A DNA stretch of 64,000 nt from Streptomyces kaniharaensis (lineage in GTDB: Bacteria; Actinomycetota; Actinomycetes; Streptomycetales; Streptomycetaceae), in the NCBI RefSeq assembly GCF_009569385.1, contig NZ_WBOF01000001.1, forward strand, positions 2,862,001 to 2,926,000, written 5' to 3'. The translations under genes and the position numbers were made by a program. This document shows positions 1 through 9,055 of this stretch, in pieces (the first letter of the stretch is position 1; each line of letters opens with the position of its first letter). Below the pieces are notes generated by a model. That model did not search any database and was not told where the DNA came from. It was given only the letters and a program-made list of their open reading frames with translations.

Positions 1-954
1 CCGAAGATGAAGGCCATCCAGGAGCGCTACAAGAACGACCGGCAGCGCCAGTCCGAAGAGATGATGAAGCTGTACAAGGAGGCGGGTACCAACCCGTTCT
101 CCAGCTGCCTTCCCATCATCGTGCAGGCGCCGTTCTTCACCGCCCTCTACGGTGTGCTGGCCTCGGTCGCCAAGGGCAAGCCGATCGGTGTGATCCACGG
201 CGACCTGCTGGTGAGCGCCGGCAAGGCGCACATCTTCGGCGCCCCGCTGTCCGCGACCTTCCTGGGCAGCGACGTGACCAGCGTCAAGGTCGTCACCGCC
301 GTGATGATCCTCCTGATGTCGCTGTCGCAGTTCATCACCCAGCGCCAGCTGATGACCAAGAACGTCGACCTCACGGTGAAGACGCCGTTCATGCAGCAGC
401 AGAAGATGCTGATGTACGTCTTCCCGGTCATGTTCGCCGTCATGGGCATCAACTTCCCGGTCGGCGTCCTCGTCTACTGGCTGACCACCAACGTCTGGTC
501 GATGGGCCAGCAGCTGATCGTCATCCACAACAACCCGACGCCGGGCAGCAAGGCCTGGAACGAGCGGCAGGCGCGTCTGAAGAAGGCCGGCCGGCTGAAC
601 CCGGACGGTTCGGAGATCAAGGGCGCCCTGTGGGGCCTGCTGCCCCCGAAGAAGTCGGCGGTCGAGGCCGCGGCGGCCACCGTGGTCGAGGAGTCGGTGC
701 ACACCCGCCGCCAGCAGCCGCGGAAGCAGACCAAGGCCCAGCGCCAGCACACCGGCGGGCAGACCACGAGCCTGACCAAGGACACCACGGCGGACACCAC
801 GGCCGAGGAGCCCGCGGACGCCGTTCCGGCCGAGGCCGGCAGCGCCAAGCCGGTCGCCAAGCCGGGCTCGTCCCGGCCCGGTGGGGCCAAGCCGGGCACC
901 GCTCGGCAGCAGCCGAAGCGCGGTGGCGGCCAGCGGCCGAAGAAGAAGTCCTGA
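1..954 (+). CDS. yidC: Membrane protein insertase YidC/OxaA, 5' end missing
   Basis: C-terminal part of the YidC/Oxa1/SpoIIIJ insertase, which places proteins in the cytoplasmic membrane alone or with SecYEG. The reading frame is open from base 1, so the real start and the first membrane segments lie to the left. Visible are the cytoplasmic loop before the conserved core ([21 protein letters not shown]), membrane segments near bases 290-345 and 415-480, and a long Ala/Lys/Arg-rich hydrophilic tail typical of actinobacterial YidC that may contact ribosomes. The next gene is jag, as in nearly all bacteria with the rpmH-rnpA-yidC-jag origin block. Confidence 0.96.
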   Translation, partial: PKMKAIQERYKNDRQRQSEEMMKLYKEAGTNPFSSCLPIIVQAPFFTALYGVLASVAKGKPIGVIHGDLLVSAGKAHIFGAPLSATFLGSDVTSVKVVTAVMILLMSLSQFITQRQLMTKNVDLTVKTPFMQQQKMLMYVFPVMFAVMGINFPVGVLVYWLTTNVWSMGQQLIVIHNNPTPGSKAWNERQARLKKAGRLNPDGSEIKGALWGLLPPKKSAVEAAAATVVEESVHTRRQQPRKQTKAQRQHTGGQTTSLTKDTTADTTAEEPADAVPAEAGSAKPVAKPGSSRPGGAKPGTARQQPKRGGGQRPKKKS

Positions 955-1020
955 CCGGCTTCGTGTAGAGCTTCGTTCCCGGCCCACCAACCTGGGCCTC
1001 ATCTCCGAAGGAGTCCATCA

Positions 1021-1551
1021 GTGACGGAAGGCACCACCTCCGCCGTCGAGGCCGAGGCCGCCGCCAGCGCCGACCAGAGCCTCATCGCCCGCCTGGAGCA
1101 GGAGGGCGACATCGCGGCGGACTACCTGGAGGGTCTGCTCGACATCGCCGACCTCGACGGTGACATCGACATGGACGTCGAAGGTGACCGAGCCCTGGTC
1201 TCCATCGTCAGCGACGGCAACGACCGCGTGCTCCAGCGCCTGGTCGGCCAGGACGGCGAGGTGCTGGAGGCGCTGCAGGAGCTGACCCGGTTGGCTGTCC
1301 ACCGGGAGACCGGCGAGCGCAGCCGCCTCATGCTGGACATTGCCGGCTTCCGGGCCCGCAAGCGGGAGGAACTGGCCGCGATCGGCGCCAAGGCCGCCGA
1401 GCAGGCCAAGAGCACCGGCGAGCAGGTCAAGCTGCGGCCGATGACGCCGTTCGAGCGCAAGGTCGTCCACGACGCGGTCGCCGCGGCGGGTCTGCGCAGC
1501 GAGTCCGAGGGCGAAGAGCCCCAGCGGTGTGTGGTCGTGCTGCCGGCCTGA
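1021..1551 (+). CDS. jag: KH-R3H domain RNA-binding protein Jag/KhpB
   Basis: A 176-residue single-stranded nucleic-acid-binding protein of the Jag (SpoIIIJ-associated, KhpB, EloR) family. A KH-like half covers about residues 45-100 and ends in ERSRLMLDIAGFR. An R3H half follows, with PMTPFERKVVHDAV and a closing RCVVVLP strand. Start is GTG, with GGAG about ten bases upstream. It lies 66 bases after yidC and is followed by a strong hairpin, so it probably ends the rpmH-rnpA-yidC-jag transcript. In Firmicutes the family links RNA binding to cell elongation; the role in streptomycetes is not established from sequence. Confidence 0.93.
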   Translation: MTEGTTSAVEAEAAASADQSLIARLEQEGDIAADYLEGLLDIADLDGDIDMDVEGDRALVSIVSDGNDRVLQRLVGQDGEVLEALQELTRLAVHRETGERSRLMLDIAGFRARKREELAAIGAKAAEQAKSTGEQVKLRPMTPFERKVVHDAVAAAGLRSESEGEEPQRCVVVLPA

Positions 1552-1599
1552 GGCCGGCAGGTCGATGACCGGCCGCTCCGGCGGCCGGTGAGCTTCACA

Positions 1600-1640
1600 G
1601 GACGCGACCCCGTCCGCCTCGTGCGGACGGGGTCGCGTCC
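1600..1640. terminator. Strong hairpin terminator after jag
   Basis: Two perfectly complementary 18-base arms around a five-base loop, 48 bases after the jag stop. There is no T tract, which is usual for streptomycete terminators. Confidence 0.8.
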
Positions 1641-1668
1641 CTTCGCGGGGCGGTGGCCCGGCGAGAGA

Positions 1669-1684
1669 TGTTTCACGTGAAACG
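1669..1684. promoter_or_regulatory. parS: parS centromere site 1 (upstream of rsmG)
   Basis: Contains the exact 14-base palindrome GTTTCACGTGAAAC (1670-1683), the ParB-binding parS core of Streptomyces. It lies in the short leader before rsmG. Confidence 0.95.
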
Positions 1685-1728
1685 GTGCGGACAGCGGGTC
1701 GGTGGATCCGGGGATCGGAGAGGTCGAG

Positions 1729-2559
1729 ATGGACACGGAGAGCGCGACTGGCGGTCAGCCGGAGGCCGGTGCCGTCAATCCGGCCGCTGAGGGCCAGGCC
1801 GTCGAGGCGTCGGCCGCGAGCGAGCCGGGCGAGGCGCCGGCCGTCGCCCGGGAGGTCTTCGGCGACCGCTTCGACGCCGCGGTCCGCTACACGGAGCTGC
1901 TGGCCACCGCGGGCGTCCAGCGCGGGCTGATCGGGCCGCGCGAGGTGCCGCGGCTCTGGGACCGGCACGTGCTGAACTGCGCGGTGCTCGCCGAGCTGCT
2001 GCCCCCCGGCTCCACGCTGTGCGACGTCGGCTCCGGCGCCGGCCTGCCCGGTATCCCGGTGGCGCTGGCCCGTCCGGACGTCTCGGTGACGCTGCTGGAG
2101 CCGCTGCTGCGTCGGACCACCTTCCTGGAGGAGGTCGTCCGGGAGCTGGGGCTGGAGAACGTCACCGTGCTGCGGGGCCGGGCCGAGGAGATGGTCGGCA
2201 AGCTCGCGGTCGACGTGGTGACGGCCCGGGCGGTGGCGCCGCTCGACCGGCTGGCCGGCTGGGGGCTCCCGCTGCTCCGCCCGCACGGGCAGATGCTGGC
2301 GCTCAAGGGCGACAGTGCGGAGCAGGAACTGGCCGACTCGCGCGCCGGGCTGACCAAGCTGGGCGCGGTCGAGTGGAGCGTGATATCGGTCGGCGAGGGC
2401 ACCCTGGAGACCTCGACCCGGGTGGTCCAGGTCAAGGCCGGGGAGAGCCCCGGCGGGGTGAGGGCCGCGACCCGGCGGGCCAAGGCGGCCCGGGCCGGGC
2501 GGAACGCGAGCGCCCGCACCGGCGAGCGCGGCCGGGGCGGACGCCGCAAGGGCCGCTGA
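1729..2559 (+). CDS. rsmG: 16S rRNA (guanine-527-N7)-methyltransferase RsmG
   Basis: Methylates N7 of G527 in 16S rRNA using S-adenosylmethionine; loss of activity in streptomycetes gives low-level streptomycin resistance and can raise antibiotic production. The SAM-binding motif [17 protein letters not shown] and the acidic strand LLEP are visible, as is the [14 protein letters not shown] helix typical of GidB. The tail is Arg/Gly-rich. I chose ATG 1729 because GGAGAGG sits five bases upstream; an in-frame GTG at 1702 lacks this. It lies between parS sites 1 and 2 and precedes parAB in the standard order. Confidence 0.94.
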   Translation: MDTESATGGQPEAGAVNPAAEGQAVEASAASEPGEAPAVAREVFGDRFDAAVRYTELLATAGVQRGLIGPREVPRLWDRHVLNCAVLAELLPPGSTLCDVGSGAGLPGIPVALARPDVSVTLLEPLLRRTTFLEEVVRELGLENVTVLRGRAEEMVGKLAVDVVTARAVAPLDRLAGWGLPLLRPHGQMLALKGDSAEQELADSRAGLTKLGAVEWSVISVGEGTLETSTRVVQVKAGESPGGVRAATRRAKAARAGRNASARTGERGRGGRRKGR

Positions 2560-2587
2560 CCCCCGGGTGACGCTCGACACTCGCCAT

Positions 2588-2631
2588 GACGGGCGGGTGG
2601 TCCTTCCTTCCGGAAGGATCGCCCGCCCGTC
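2588..2631. terminator. Hairpin terminator after rsmG
   Basis: Two arms of about 20 bases with a few internal mismatches, starting 28 bases after the rsmG stop. Confidence 0.7.
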
Positions 2632-2719
2632 GTCGTTCCGGTGAGTGGCCGGACGACTCCGCTCGGACGTCGGAACACCGGAGTGTCGCAACGTCAGATT
2701 TCCGACATAGCGGGCATGG

Positions 2720-2735
2720 TGTTTCACGTGAAACG
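2720..2735. promoter_or_regulatory. parS: parS site 2 (upstream of parA)
   Basis: Exact core at 2721-2734, about 110 bases before the preferred parA start. Confidence 0.95.
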
Positions 2736-2816
2736 TCGCTCCCTGCTCTCGGACAGTCTCGATCTGCGGCTCCGCCGCGGGCTCGGCCTCTTCCGGACGG
2801 CGACTGTTGCCGCTCC

Positions 2817-2832
2817 GGTTTCACGTGAAACA
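2817..2832. promoter_or_regulatory. parS: parS site 3 (immediately upstream of parA)
   Basis: Exact core at 2818-2831, ending 10 bases before the preferred parA ATG. ParB bound here could also repress or shape parAB transcription; that is an inference from position. Confidence 0.95.
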
Positions 2833-2841
2833 CTGACCCCC

Positions 2842-3816
2842 ATGCAGGACTCGGAGACCATCGACCAGATCGATGACACGCCCATCGCGCGTGCTGCCCA
2901 GGCTGCGGTCCAGGCGATCGGCCGTGCGGGTGAGGGCCTTCCCCGCCCCGCCACCACCCGGGTGATCGTGGTGGCCAACCAGAAGGGCGGGGTCGGCAAG
3001 ACGACCACCACCGTCAACCTGGCGGCCTCGCTCGCCATGCACGGACTGCGCGTCCTGGTCGTCGACCTCGACCCGCAGGGGAACGCCTCCACCGCCCTCG
3101 GCATCGACCACCACGCCGAGGTGCCGTCGATCTACGACGTCCTGGTGGAGGGCAAGCCGCTCGCCGACGTGGTGCAGCCGGTGGTGGACGTCGAGGGGCT
3201 GTTCTGCGTCCCCGCAACCATCGATCTGGCCGGCGCGGAGATCGAACTGGTCTCCCTGGTGGCCCGGGAGAGCCGCCTCCAGCGCGCCATCGCCGCCTAC
3301 GAGCAGCCGCTGGACTACATCCTGATCGACTGCCCGCCCTCGCTGGGCCTGCTGACGGTCAACGCCCTGGTCGCCGGCCAGGAGGTGCTGATCCCGATCC
3401 AGTGCGAGTACTACGCGCTGGAGGGCCTCGGCCAGCTGCTGCGCAACGTCGAGCTGGTGCGCGCGCACCTCAATCCCACACTGCACGTCTCGACCATCCT
3501 GCTCACCATGTACGACGCCCGGACCAGGCTGGCCGCCCAGGTCGCCGAGGAGGTCCGGACGCACTTCCCGCAGGAGGTGCTGAGCACGGCGATCCCGCGC
3601 TCGGTGCGCATCTCGGAGGCGCCCAGCTACGGTCAGACGGTGCTCACGTACGATCCGGGTTCCACCGGTGCGCTCTCCTACCTGGAAGCCGCCCGCGAGC
3701 TCGCGCTGCGCGCGGTGGGTATGGGCGGCGCCACGGTGGTGGGCCAGCAGAGGGACGGCCAGGCGGGGCACGGTGCCCCGGTGGCAGAGCACGGTACGAC
3801 GGAGGGTCATCGGTGA
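2842..3816 (+). CDS. parA: Chromosome-partitioning ATPase ParA
   Basis: Walker-type ATPase that moves ParB-parS complexes and segregates chromosomes during sporulation septation. The deviant Walker A motif [14 protein letters not shown], switch strand [13 protein letters not shown] and [15 protein letters not shown] are all present. I chose ATG 2842 because it follows parS site 3 directly and gives 324 residues. The frame stays open back to 2641, but that stretch would translate two parS sites and looks untranslated; 2842 has a poor ribosome binding site, so the start is the uncertain part. The stop overlaps the parB start by four bases, implying translational coupling. Confidence 0.95.
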   Translation: MQDSETIDQIDDTPIARAAQAAVQAIGRAGEGLPRPATTRVIVVANQKGGVGKTTTTVNLAASLAMHGLRVLVVDLDPQGNASTALGIDHHAEVPSIYDVLVEGKPLADVVQPVVDVEGLFCVPATIDLAGAEIELVSLVARESRLQRAIAAYEQPLDYILIDCPPSLGLLTVNALVAGQEVLIPIQCEYYALEGLGQLLRNVELVRAHLNPTLHVSTILLTMYDARTRLAAQVAEEVRTHFPQEVLSTAIPRSVRISEAPSYGQTVLTYDPGSTGALSYLEAARELALRAVGMGGATVVGQQRDGQAGHGAPVAEHGTTEGHR

Positions 3817-4877
3817 GTGGTCGCAGGGGTCTGGGACGAGGGCTCGGGGCGCTGATCGGCCCCGCCGCGCCGGTGGACGGCGGGGCGGCGGCTCAGCCCG
3901 CGGCCGCCACGCCCGCACCGGCCTCGGTGGTGGCGAACGGCGCGGCGGCGGCCTCGACGCCGGTGCTGCCGGGCGGTCGCGGCACGGTGGCGGCCAGGGC
4001 GGCGGCGAGCCTGCGGCAGGAGCCGGAGCCTGTCCCCGGCGCCTCCTTCGCCGAGCTGCCGCTGGACGCGATCACGCCCAACCCGCGGCAGCCGCGTGAC
4101 GTCTTCGACGAGGACAAGCTCGCCGAGCTGGTCGCCTCCATCAAGGAGGTCGGCCTGCTCCAGCCGGTCGTGGTGCGCCAGGTCGGGCCGGAGCGCTACG
4201 AGCTGATCATGGGCGAGCGCCGCTGGCGGGCCTCCCGCGAGGCCGGGCTGGAGCGGATCCCCGCGATCGTCCGGGCCACCGAGGACGACAAGCTGCTGCT
4301 GGACGCCCTCCTGGAGAACCTGCACCGGGCCGAGCTGAACCCGCTGGAGGAGGCCGCCGCCTACGACCAGCTGCTGCGGGACTTCTCCTGCACCCATGAC
4401 GAACTGGCCGACCGGATCGCCCGCTCGCGCGCGCACGTGTCCAACACCCTCCGGCTGCTGAAGCTCCCGCCGTCCGTCCAGAGCCGGCTCGCCGCCGGAG
4501 TGCTGACGGCCGGGCACGGCCGCGCGCTGCTCGGACTGCGCGACAGCGAGCAGCAGGAGCGGCTGGCCACGCGGATCAACGCGGAGGGTCTCTCGGTGCG
4601 CACCACCGAGGAGATCGTCAAGGTGATGGGCCGGGAGGACGAGAAGCCGAAGCGGCAGGCGCCGAAGGCGGGCAAGCTGCTCTCGCCGGCCTTCAACGAC
4701 CTGGCGAGCCGGCTGTCGGACCGCTTCGACACCCGGGTCAAGGTCGAGGTGTCGCAGCGCGGCGGCAAGCTGGGCAAGGGCAAGGTGGTGCTGGAGTTCG
4801 GTTCGGTGGAGGACCTGAACCGCATCCTGGACAGCCTGGCCCCGGGCGAGGACGGGCTGCGGCTGTCGCAGAGCTGA
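3813..4877 (+). CDS. parB: Chromosome-partitioning protein ParB
   Basis: CTP-dependent clamp that loads at parS and spreads around oriC; it organises the origin with ParA. 354 residues, starting at GTG 3813 inside the parA stop. An N-terminal ParA-interacting peptide ([12 protein letters not shown]) is followed by an Ala/Pro linker. The ParB N domain has [19 protein letters not shown] and the GERRWRA nucleotide-binding box. The helix-turn-helix [21 protein letters not shown] reads parS, and the C terminus forms the dimer domain. Eight cognate parS sites are in this window. Confidence 0.97.
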   Translation: MSGRRGLGRGLGALIGPAAPVDGGAAAQPAAATPAPASVVANGAAAASTPVLPGGRGTVAARAAASLRQEPEPVPGASFAELPLDAITPNPRQPRDVFDEDKLAELVASIKEVGLLQPVVVRQVGPERYELIMGERRWRASREAGLERIPAIVRATEDDKLLLDALLENLHRAELNPLEEAAAYDQLLRDFSCTHDELADRIARSRAHVSNTLRLLKLPPSVQSRLAAGVLTAGHGRALLGLRDSEQQERLATRINAEGLSVRTTEEIVKVMGREDEKPKRQAPKAGKLLSPAFNDLASRLSDRFDTRVKVEVSQRGGKLGKGKVVLEFGSVEDLNRILDSLAPGEDGLRLSQS

Positions 4878-4899
4878 GCCGGGCCGGAGAGGTGTGACC

Positions 4900-4953
4900 C
4901 GATGGGTGCATGTTCCGCGTGAGCGTTGTTTCACGTGAAACATGCACCCATCG
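4900..4953. repeat. Perfect 15-base inverted repeat enclosing a parS
   Basis: The arm CGATGGGTGCATGTT (4900-4914) is exactly complementary to 4939-4953, leaving a 24-base centre. The centre and right arm contain parS site 4, with a degenerate half-site-like TTCCGCGTGA in the left part. It begins 23 bases after parB, so it may also act as the parAB terminator. Confidence 0.85.
4927..4942. promoter_or_regulatory. parS: parS site 4 (downstream of parB)
   Basis: Perfect 16-base palindrome TGTTTCACGTGAAACA, with its right end inside the arm of the larger inverted repeat. Confidence 0.96.
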
Positions 4954-5002
4954 GTGTTCGGGGGGAATGCTCGACTGTGGAGTGGACGAGGAGGTGTGGG
5001 GC

Positions 5003-5620
5003 ATGGGACGCCGGATCGCTCCGCTGACACTGGACAACCTCGCGGATCTGCCGACGACCTGTCGCTCCTGCGTGTTCTGGGAGCTGGACCCGGTGACCGG
5101 AAAGGCGGCGGTGGAGTCCGGCAAGCCGGAGCTGGAGAAGGAGGGGTGGATCTCCGCGGTGCTGCTGGAGTGGGGCTCCTGCGGCCGGATCGTCTACGTG
5201 GACGACCAGCCCGCCGGATTCGTGCTCTACGCGCCGCCCGCCTACGTCCCGCGCTCGCAGTCCTTCCCGACCAGCCCGGTGTCACCGGACGCCGTTCAGC
5301 TGATGGTCAGCCGGGTGCTGCCGGGCTACCAGCGGCAGGGGCTCGGCCGGGTGCTGGTGCAGACCGTGGCCAAGGATCTGCTGGGGCGCGGGGTACGGGC
5401 GATCGAGGCCTTCGGCACGGCCGGGCGGGTGCCGACGAGCTGCGTGCTGCCGGCCGACCATCTGCTCGCGGTCGGCTTCAAGACCGTCCGGCCGCACCAC
5501 CGCTACCCGCGGCTGCGGCTGGAGGCGCGGACCACGCTGTCCTGGCGCGGAGACGTCGAGGTGGCGCTGGAGCGGCTGCTGGGCGGGGGGCGCAAGGAGC
5601 CGGCGCTGCGCCCGTTCTGA
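5003..5620 (+). CDS. GNAT-family N-acetyltransferase
   Basis: A 205-residue acetyl-CoA-dependent acyltransferase of unknown substrate. The acetyl-CoA loop appears as VLPGYQRQGLGRVLVQTV (motif A, Q/RxxGxG type), preceded by a DDQPAGFVLYAPP strand. An N-terminal CRSCVFWE motif with two cysteines is characteristic of this origin-linked actinobacterial family. ATG 5003 is preceded by GAGGAGGT at good spacing; an upstream extension would run through parS site 4. The gene is conserved just downstream of parB in streptomycetes, but I see no functional link to segregation. Confidence 0.85.
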   Translation: MGRRIAPLTLDNLADLPTTCRSCVFWELDPVTGKAAVESGKPELEKEGWISAVLLEWGSCGRIVYVDDQPAGFVLYAPPAYVPRSQSFPTSPVSPDAVQLMVSRVLPGYQRQGLGRVLVQTVAKDLLGRGVRAIEAFGTAGRVPTSCVLPADHLLAVGFKTVRPHHRYPRLRLEARTTLSWRGDVEVALERLLGGGRKEPALRPF

Positions 5621-5668
5621 GAGGACCTTTCGAGGAGCTGGGCGGGCCTTTCGAGGAGCGGGAAACGA

Positions 5669-5708
5669 CGATGGCGGGGCTCCCCGGTCATGGGGAGCCC
5701 CGCCATCG
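5669..5708. terminator. Bidirectional terminator between GNAT gene and trxA
   Basis: A perfect 17-base-pair stem with a six-base loop between two convergent genes. Confidence 0.85.
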
Positions 5709-5723
5709 CGGGTGGTCGAGGAC

Positions 5724-6050
5724 CTAGATGAACTCGGCCAGCTCGCGCAGCAGCGCGGCCTTCGGACGGGCACCGGTGATCGACTTCACCGGCTCGCCGC
5801 CCTTGTAGACGATCAGGGTCGGGATCGAGATGACGCCGTACTGGGCGGCGGTCGCCTGGTTGGCGTCCACGTCGAGCTTGGCGATGGTCAGCTTGTCGCC
5901 GTGCTCGGTCGCGATCTCGTCCAGGATCGGGGCGACCTGGCGGCACGGGCCGCACCAGGTGGCCCAGAAGTCGACCAGTACGGGCTTGTCGCTGTCCAGG
6001 ACATCGGCCTTGAACGTCGCGTCGGTGACGGTGGTGGTGGCGCCGGCCAC
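5724..6050 (-). CDS. trxA: Thioredoxin
   Basis: A 108-residue disulfide reductant with the WCGPC active site at about residues 32-36 and the cis-Pro loop [15 protein letters not shown] 6050 is chosen because GAGGAG lies upstream and the product matches usual thioredoxin length; the frame is open further but would translate parS site 5. It is read after trxB, 144 bases away with parS between them, forming the trxBA operon that regenerates reduced thioredoxin from NADPH. Confidence 0.97.
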   Translation of the reverse strand: MAGATTTVTDATFKADVLDSDKPVLVDFWATWCGPCRQVAPILDEIATEHGDKLTIAKLDVDANQATAAQYGVISIPTLIVYKGGEPVKSITGARPKAALLRELAEFI

Positions 6051-6137
6051 GGGAACTCCTCGGGTTCGGAGGCGGTGTGCTGCTGCCAGGAGAACAACGG
6101 GCGGGCCCGTTGTGTTTCTGCCTGGACGGGGCGGGGG

Positions 6138-6153
6138 TGTTTCACGTGAAACA
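6138..6153. promoter_or_regulatory. parS: parS site 5 (between trxB and trxA)
   Basis: Perfect 16-base TGTTTCACGTGAAACA in the intercistronic gap of the trxBA operon. Confidence 0.96.
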
Positions 6154-6194
6154 ACGTTCGACACCCCCGCGGGGATCTGTCGGTGCGGCGGGGC

Positions 6195-7160
6195 TCAGAC
6201 CGCGACGGCGGCGGCCTTGGCCTCCAGGTCGTCCAGCGCGGCGAGGTAGCGCTCCGCGTCCAGCGCGGCGGAGCAGCCGGTGCCGGCCGCGGTGATGGCC
6301 TGGCGGTAGGTGTGGTCGACGACGTCGCCGGCGCCGAAGACACCCGGGATGTTGGTGCGGGTCGACGGCGACTCGACCTTGAGGTAGCCCTCGGCGTCGA
6401 GCTCCAGCTGGCCCTTGAACAGCTCGGTGCGCGGGTCGTGGCCGATCGCGATGAACAGGCCGGTGACGTCCAGCTCGCGGGTCTCGCCGGTGGTGGTGTC
6501 GCGCAGGGTGACGCCGCTCAGCTTCGGGTCGCCGTGGATGGCCTCGACCGCGCTGTCCCACTCGAAGCGGATCTTCTCGTCGGCGAAGGCGCGCTCCTGC
6601 ATCGCCTTGGAGGCGCGCAGGGTGTCCCGGCGGTGGATGATGGTGACGCTGCGGGCGAAGCGGGAGAGGAAGGTCGCCTCCTCCAGGGCCGTGTCGCCGC
6701 CGCCGACCACCGCGATGTCCTGGTCGCGGAAGAAGAAGCCGTCGCAGGTCGCGCACCAGGAGACGCCGCGGCCGGAGAGCTTGTCCTCGTTCGGCAGGCC
6801 GAGCTTGCGGTGCTGGGAGCCGGTGGTGACGATCACCGCGCGGGCCTTGTGCACGTTGCCCTCGGAGTCGGTGACGGTCTTGACGTCACCGGTGAGGTCG
6901 ACCGCGACGATGTCGTCCGGGATCAGCTCGGCACCGAAGCGCTCGGCCTGCGCCCGCATGTTGTCCATCAGCTCGGGGCCCATGATGCCGTCCCGGAAGC
7001 CCGGGAAGTTCTCGACCTCGGTGGTGTTCATCAGCGCACCACCGGCGGTGACGGCGCCCTCGAAGACCAGCGGCCTGAGGGAGGCACGGGCCGTGTAGAG
7101 CGCAGCCGTGTACCCGGCCGGGCCGGAACCGATGATGATCACGTTACGGACGTCGCTCAC
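6195..7160 (-). CDS. trxB: Thioredoxin-disulfide reductase
   Basis: A 321-residue FAD/NADPH enzyme that reduces thioredoxin. It has the FAD dinucleotide fold [15 protein letters not shown] at the N terminus, the redox-active WCATCDG near residue 136, the NADPH fold [12 protein letters not shown], and the C-terminal FAD strand [13 protein letters not shown] 7160 is chosen because AGGAGA is upstream and because the SigR-type promoter at 7230-7256 fixes the transcript start. An in-frame ATG at 7253 would lie inside that promoter. It is co-transcribed with trxA. Confidence 0.97.
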   Translation of the reverse strand: MSDVRNVIIIGSGPAGYTAALYTARASLRPLVFEGAVTAGGALMNTTEVENFPGFRDGIMGPELMDNMRAQAERFGAELIPDDIVAVDLTGDVKTVTDSEGNVHKARAVIVTTGSQHRKLGLPNEDKLSGRGVSWCATCDGFFFRDQDIAVVGGGDTALEEATFLSRFARSVTIIHRRDTLRASKAMQERAFADEKIRFEWDSAVEAIHGDPKLSGVTLRDTTTGETRELDVTGLFIAIGHDPRTELFKGQLELDAEGYLKVESPSTRTNIPGVFGAGDVVDHTYRQAITAAGTGCSAALDAERYLAALDDLEAKAAAVAV

Positions 7161-7229
7161 TACATCTCCTGGTTCGCATCGCGACCCGCGTTTGCTGCGG
7201 GGAGGGCGGTCCTGCTCCGCCGCCCGGGA

Positions 7230-7256
7230 CAACGACTGCCCAGTGTCTCGCATTCC
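7230..7256 (-). promoter_or_regulatory. SigR-type promoter of trxBA
   Basis: On the minus strand the sequence reads GGAAT, 18 bases, then GTTG. This is the consensus for the disulfide-stress ECF sigma factor SigR, known to drive trxBA in S. coelicolor. It places the transcript start near 7223, about 60 bases before trxB. Confidence 0.85.
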
Positions 7257-7366
7257 CAGGAGGATCAGTACCAGGCGCCCGCAGTGTGGGAGTGGCGCGC
7301 CGGGCTGGGCGTCGATCGCATGGCCTTCAGCCGTCGTCAGCGGGCGGGGCGTCAGCGGGTGTGGCG

Positions 7367-8317
7367 TCAGTGGGCAAGGACCGTGCGGTGCAGCAGGACC
7401 GGGCCGCAGTCGGGGGAGCGCAGGTAGACGTCGACCACGCCCGGCTTGCCGGGCACCGCGTACACCAGGACGTCGACCGGGGCGCCCGTGTAGCTGCCGT
7501 GGTCGGTGGCCAGCAGGGTGCCCTCGGCGGGGGCAGGGCAGGTCCGGGGCGCGGTCTGGGGCGCGGTCTGGGCGGTGAGCCCCTGCTGGCCCTCCGCGGG
7601 GGCGGCGGAGGGCTTGCCTGGTCCGCCGGCCGTGGCCTCGGCGGTGCCACCGGAGCGGGCCAGCAACTGCTGGATCTGCGCGGCGAGTTGGTCGTCGCGG
7701 TAGGCGGTGCCGGCGCCCAGGGCGTGCTCCGCGGTGATGCTGTGGCCGGCGTCGGTGGCGGTCGGGGCACCGGCCGAGACCGACGCCCCGGTGGAGCCGG
7801 AGTCCGTCGGATACAGCAGCGCGCCGCCGAGGCCTATGGCGGCGAGTGCGGCCGCTGCACCGAGCAGCAGGCCGAAGCGCCGCCGCCGGGAGCGGGAGCG
7901 GCCCGGGCCGGTGGCGCCGACGGGCCGGGCGGGCGGCGCGGCGGGGGTCGTGGCGGGCCGGGACGGTGCGGCCGGGGTGGGAGCCCCGGCGGTGCGGCCG
8001 GGGGCCTCCTGGGGGCGATCGGCGGCCTCGCGCCGGGCTTCGGCACGGGAGGCCTGCTCGTCGGCGAGCGCGGCGTCCAGCCGGGCCGCCACGTCGGCCG
8101 GCATCGGCGGGGTTTCGACCTCGCCCAGCAGTGCCTGGACCTCGCGCAGCGCGTCGGCCGTCTCACGGCACTCGGCGCAGCCCGCCAGGTGCCGGTGCAG
8201 CGCCTCGGCGGCGTCGGCGTCGTCGATCAGCCCCTCGGCGAGGTCGGCGAGCTGGTCCGTGGGGGGGTGGGACTCGGGGGAGTCGGGAGATCCGGGGGAG
8301 GAGAACGGGGCCGTCAT
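7367..8317 (-). CDS. Anti-sigma factor (zinc-finger type) for the adjacent ECF sigma factor
   Basis: A 316-residue single-pass membrane protein. The N-terminal cytoplasmic part carries the anti-sigma zinc-finger pattern [10 protein letters not shown] (H-x3-C-x2-C). A Pro/Ala-rich linker leads to one membrane helix ([21 protein letters not shown]) and an extracytoplasmic Ala/Gly-rich domain ending in a compact strand-rich segment with [11 protein letters not shown]. Its ATG overlaps the sigma-factor stop by four bases, the usual coupling of a sigma factor and its inhibitor. It occupies the same position as the anti-SigM gene next to trxB2 in M. tuberculosis. The signal it senses is unknown. 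Confidence 0.88.
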   Translation of the reverse strand: MTAPFSSPGSPDSPESHPPTDQLADLAEGLIDDADAAEALHRHLAGCAECRETADALREVQALLGEVETPPMPADVAARLDAALADEQASRAEARREAADRPQEAPGRTAGAPTPAAPSRPATTPAAPPARPVGATGPGRSRSRRRRFGLLLGAAAALAAIGLGGALLYPTDSGSTGASVSAGAPTATDAGHSITAEHALGAGTAYRDDQLAAQIQQLLARSGGTAEATAGGPGKPSAAPAEGQQGLTAQTAPQTAPRTCPAPAEGTLLATDHGSYTGAPVDVLVYAVPGKPGVVDVYLRSPDCGPVLLHRTVLAH

Positions 8318-9030
8318 CGCGTGCTCGCATCTCCTTCCAGAATCGTCCGGCCGGTGTCCGGGCCTGTCCCTGTGACGGTACGGCCGCCCTTCGGGTTCCC
8401 CGGTGCGCTACGCCGTGGTGGCGCCGAGCCCCGGACGGGCGCCGTTTCACGTGAAACGTCCGATTCACCGCTGCCCTCGCGCAGGTGGCGGACCAGCGGC
8501 AGCAGCCGGGCCCGGCCCCGGGCGCAGCGGCTCTTCACCGTGCCCACCGGCACGCCCAGCAGCTCGGCCGCCTCGGCGACCGGGTAGCCCTGCATGTCGA
8601 CCAGGACCAGGGCGGCCCGCTGGTCGGCCGGCAGTTCGGCGAGCGCGGCGGTCACCTCGCGGTGCACCTCGGCCCGGACCACAGGGGAGTCTGCGGGCTC
8701 GGCGGAGCCGACCAGGGTGTCCAGCCGCTGCGGGTCGTCGTCCAGCGGGGTGGTGCGACGGGTGGAGCTGCGCCGGGCGCGGTCCAGGCAGGCGTTGACC
8801 ACGATCCGGTGCAGCCAGGTGGTGACCGCCGAGCGGCCCTGGAACCCGGCCGCGGCGCGGAAGGCGGAGACCAGGGCGTCCTGGAGGGCGTCGGCGGCCT
8901 CCTCGCGGTCGCCCAGGGTGCGCAGGGCGACCGCCCAGAGCCGGTCGCGGTGGCGGTTCACCAGCAGGCCGAAGGCGTCCGGATCGCCGGCGACGTGCCG
9001 GGCGAGCAGTGTCGCGTCGTCGTCCGCCAC
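8314..9030 (-). CDS. sigM: ECF RNA polymerase sigma factor, SigM-like
   Basis: A 238-residue group IV sigma factor. Region 2 spans DAFGLLVNRHRDRLWAVALR to WLHRIVVNACLDRAR (-10 binding). Region 4 has LPADQRAALVLVDMQGYPVAEAA and GVPVGTVKSRCARGRARL (-35 helix-turn-helix). I prefer GTG 9030, with GAGAGG upstream; GTG 9036 is close. Longer starts would run into the preceding gene. A parS core is embedded in codons near the C terminus and reads VSRET. The gene order pseudokinase-sigM-anti-sigma-trxB matches the mycobacterial sigM locus, hence the symbol. Confidence 0.85.
   Translation of the reverse strand: MADDDATLLARHVAGDPDAFGLLVNRHRDRLWAVALRTLGDREEAADALQDALVSAFRAAAGFQGRSAVTTWLHRIVVNACLDRARRSSTRRTTPLDDDPQRLDTLVGSAEPADSPVVRAEVHREVTAALAELPADQRAALVLVDMQGYPVAEAAELLGVPVGTVKSRCARGRARLLPLVRHLREGSGESDVSRETAPVRGSAPPRRSAPGNPKGGRTVTGTGPDTGRTILEGDASTR
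8443..8458. promoter_or_regulatory. parS: parS site 6 (inside the sigM coding region)
   Basis: Exact core at 8444-8457 within the 3' part of the sigma-factor gene, in the variable tail after region 4. Confidence 0.95.
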
Positions 9031-9055
9031 TGTCACCCTCTCGCGTTCGTCGGGG

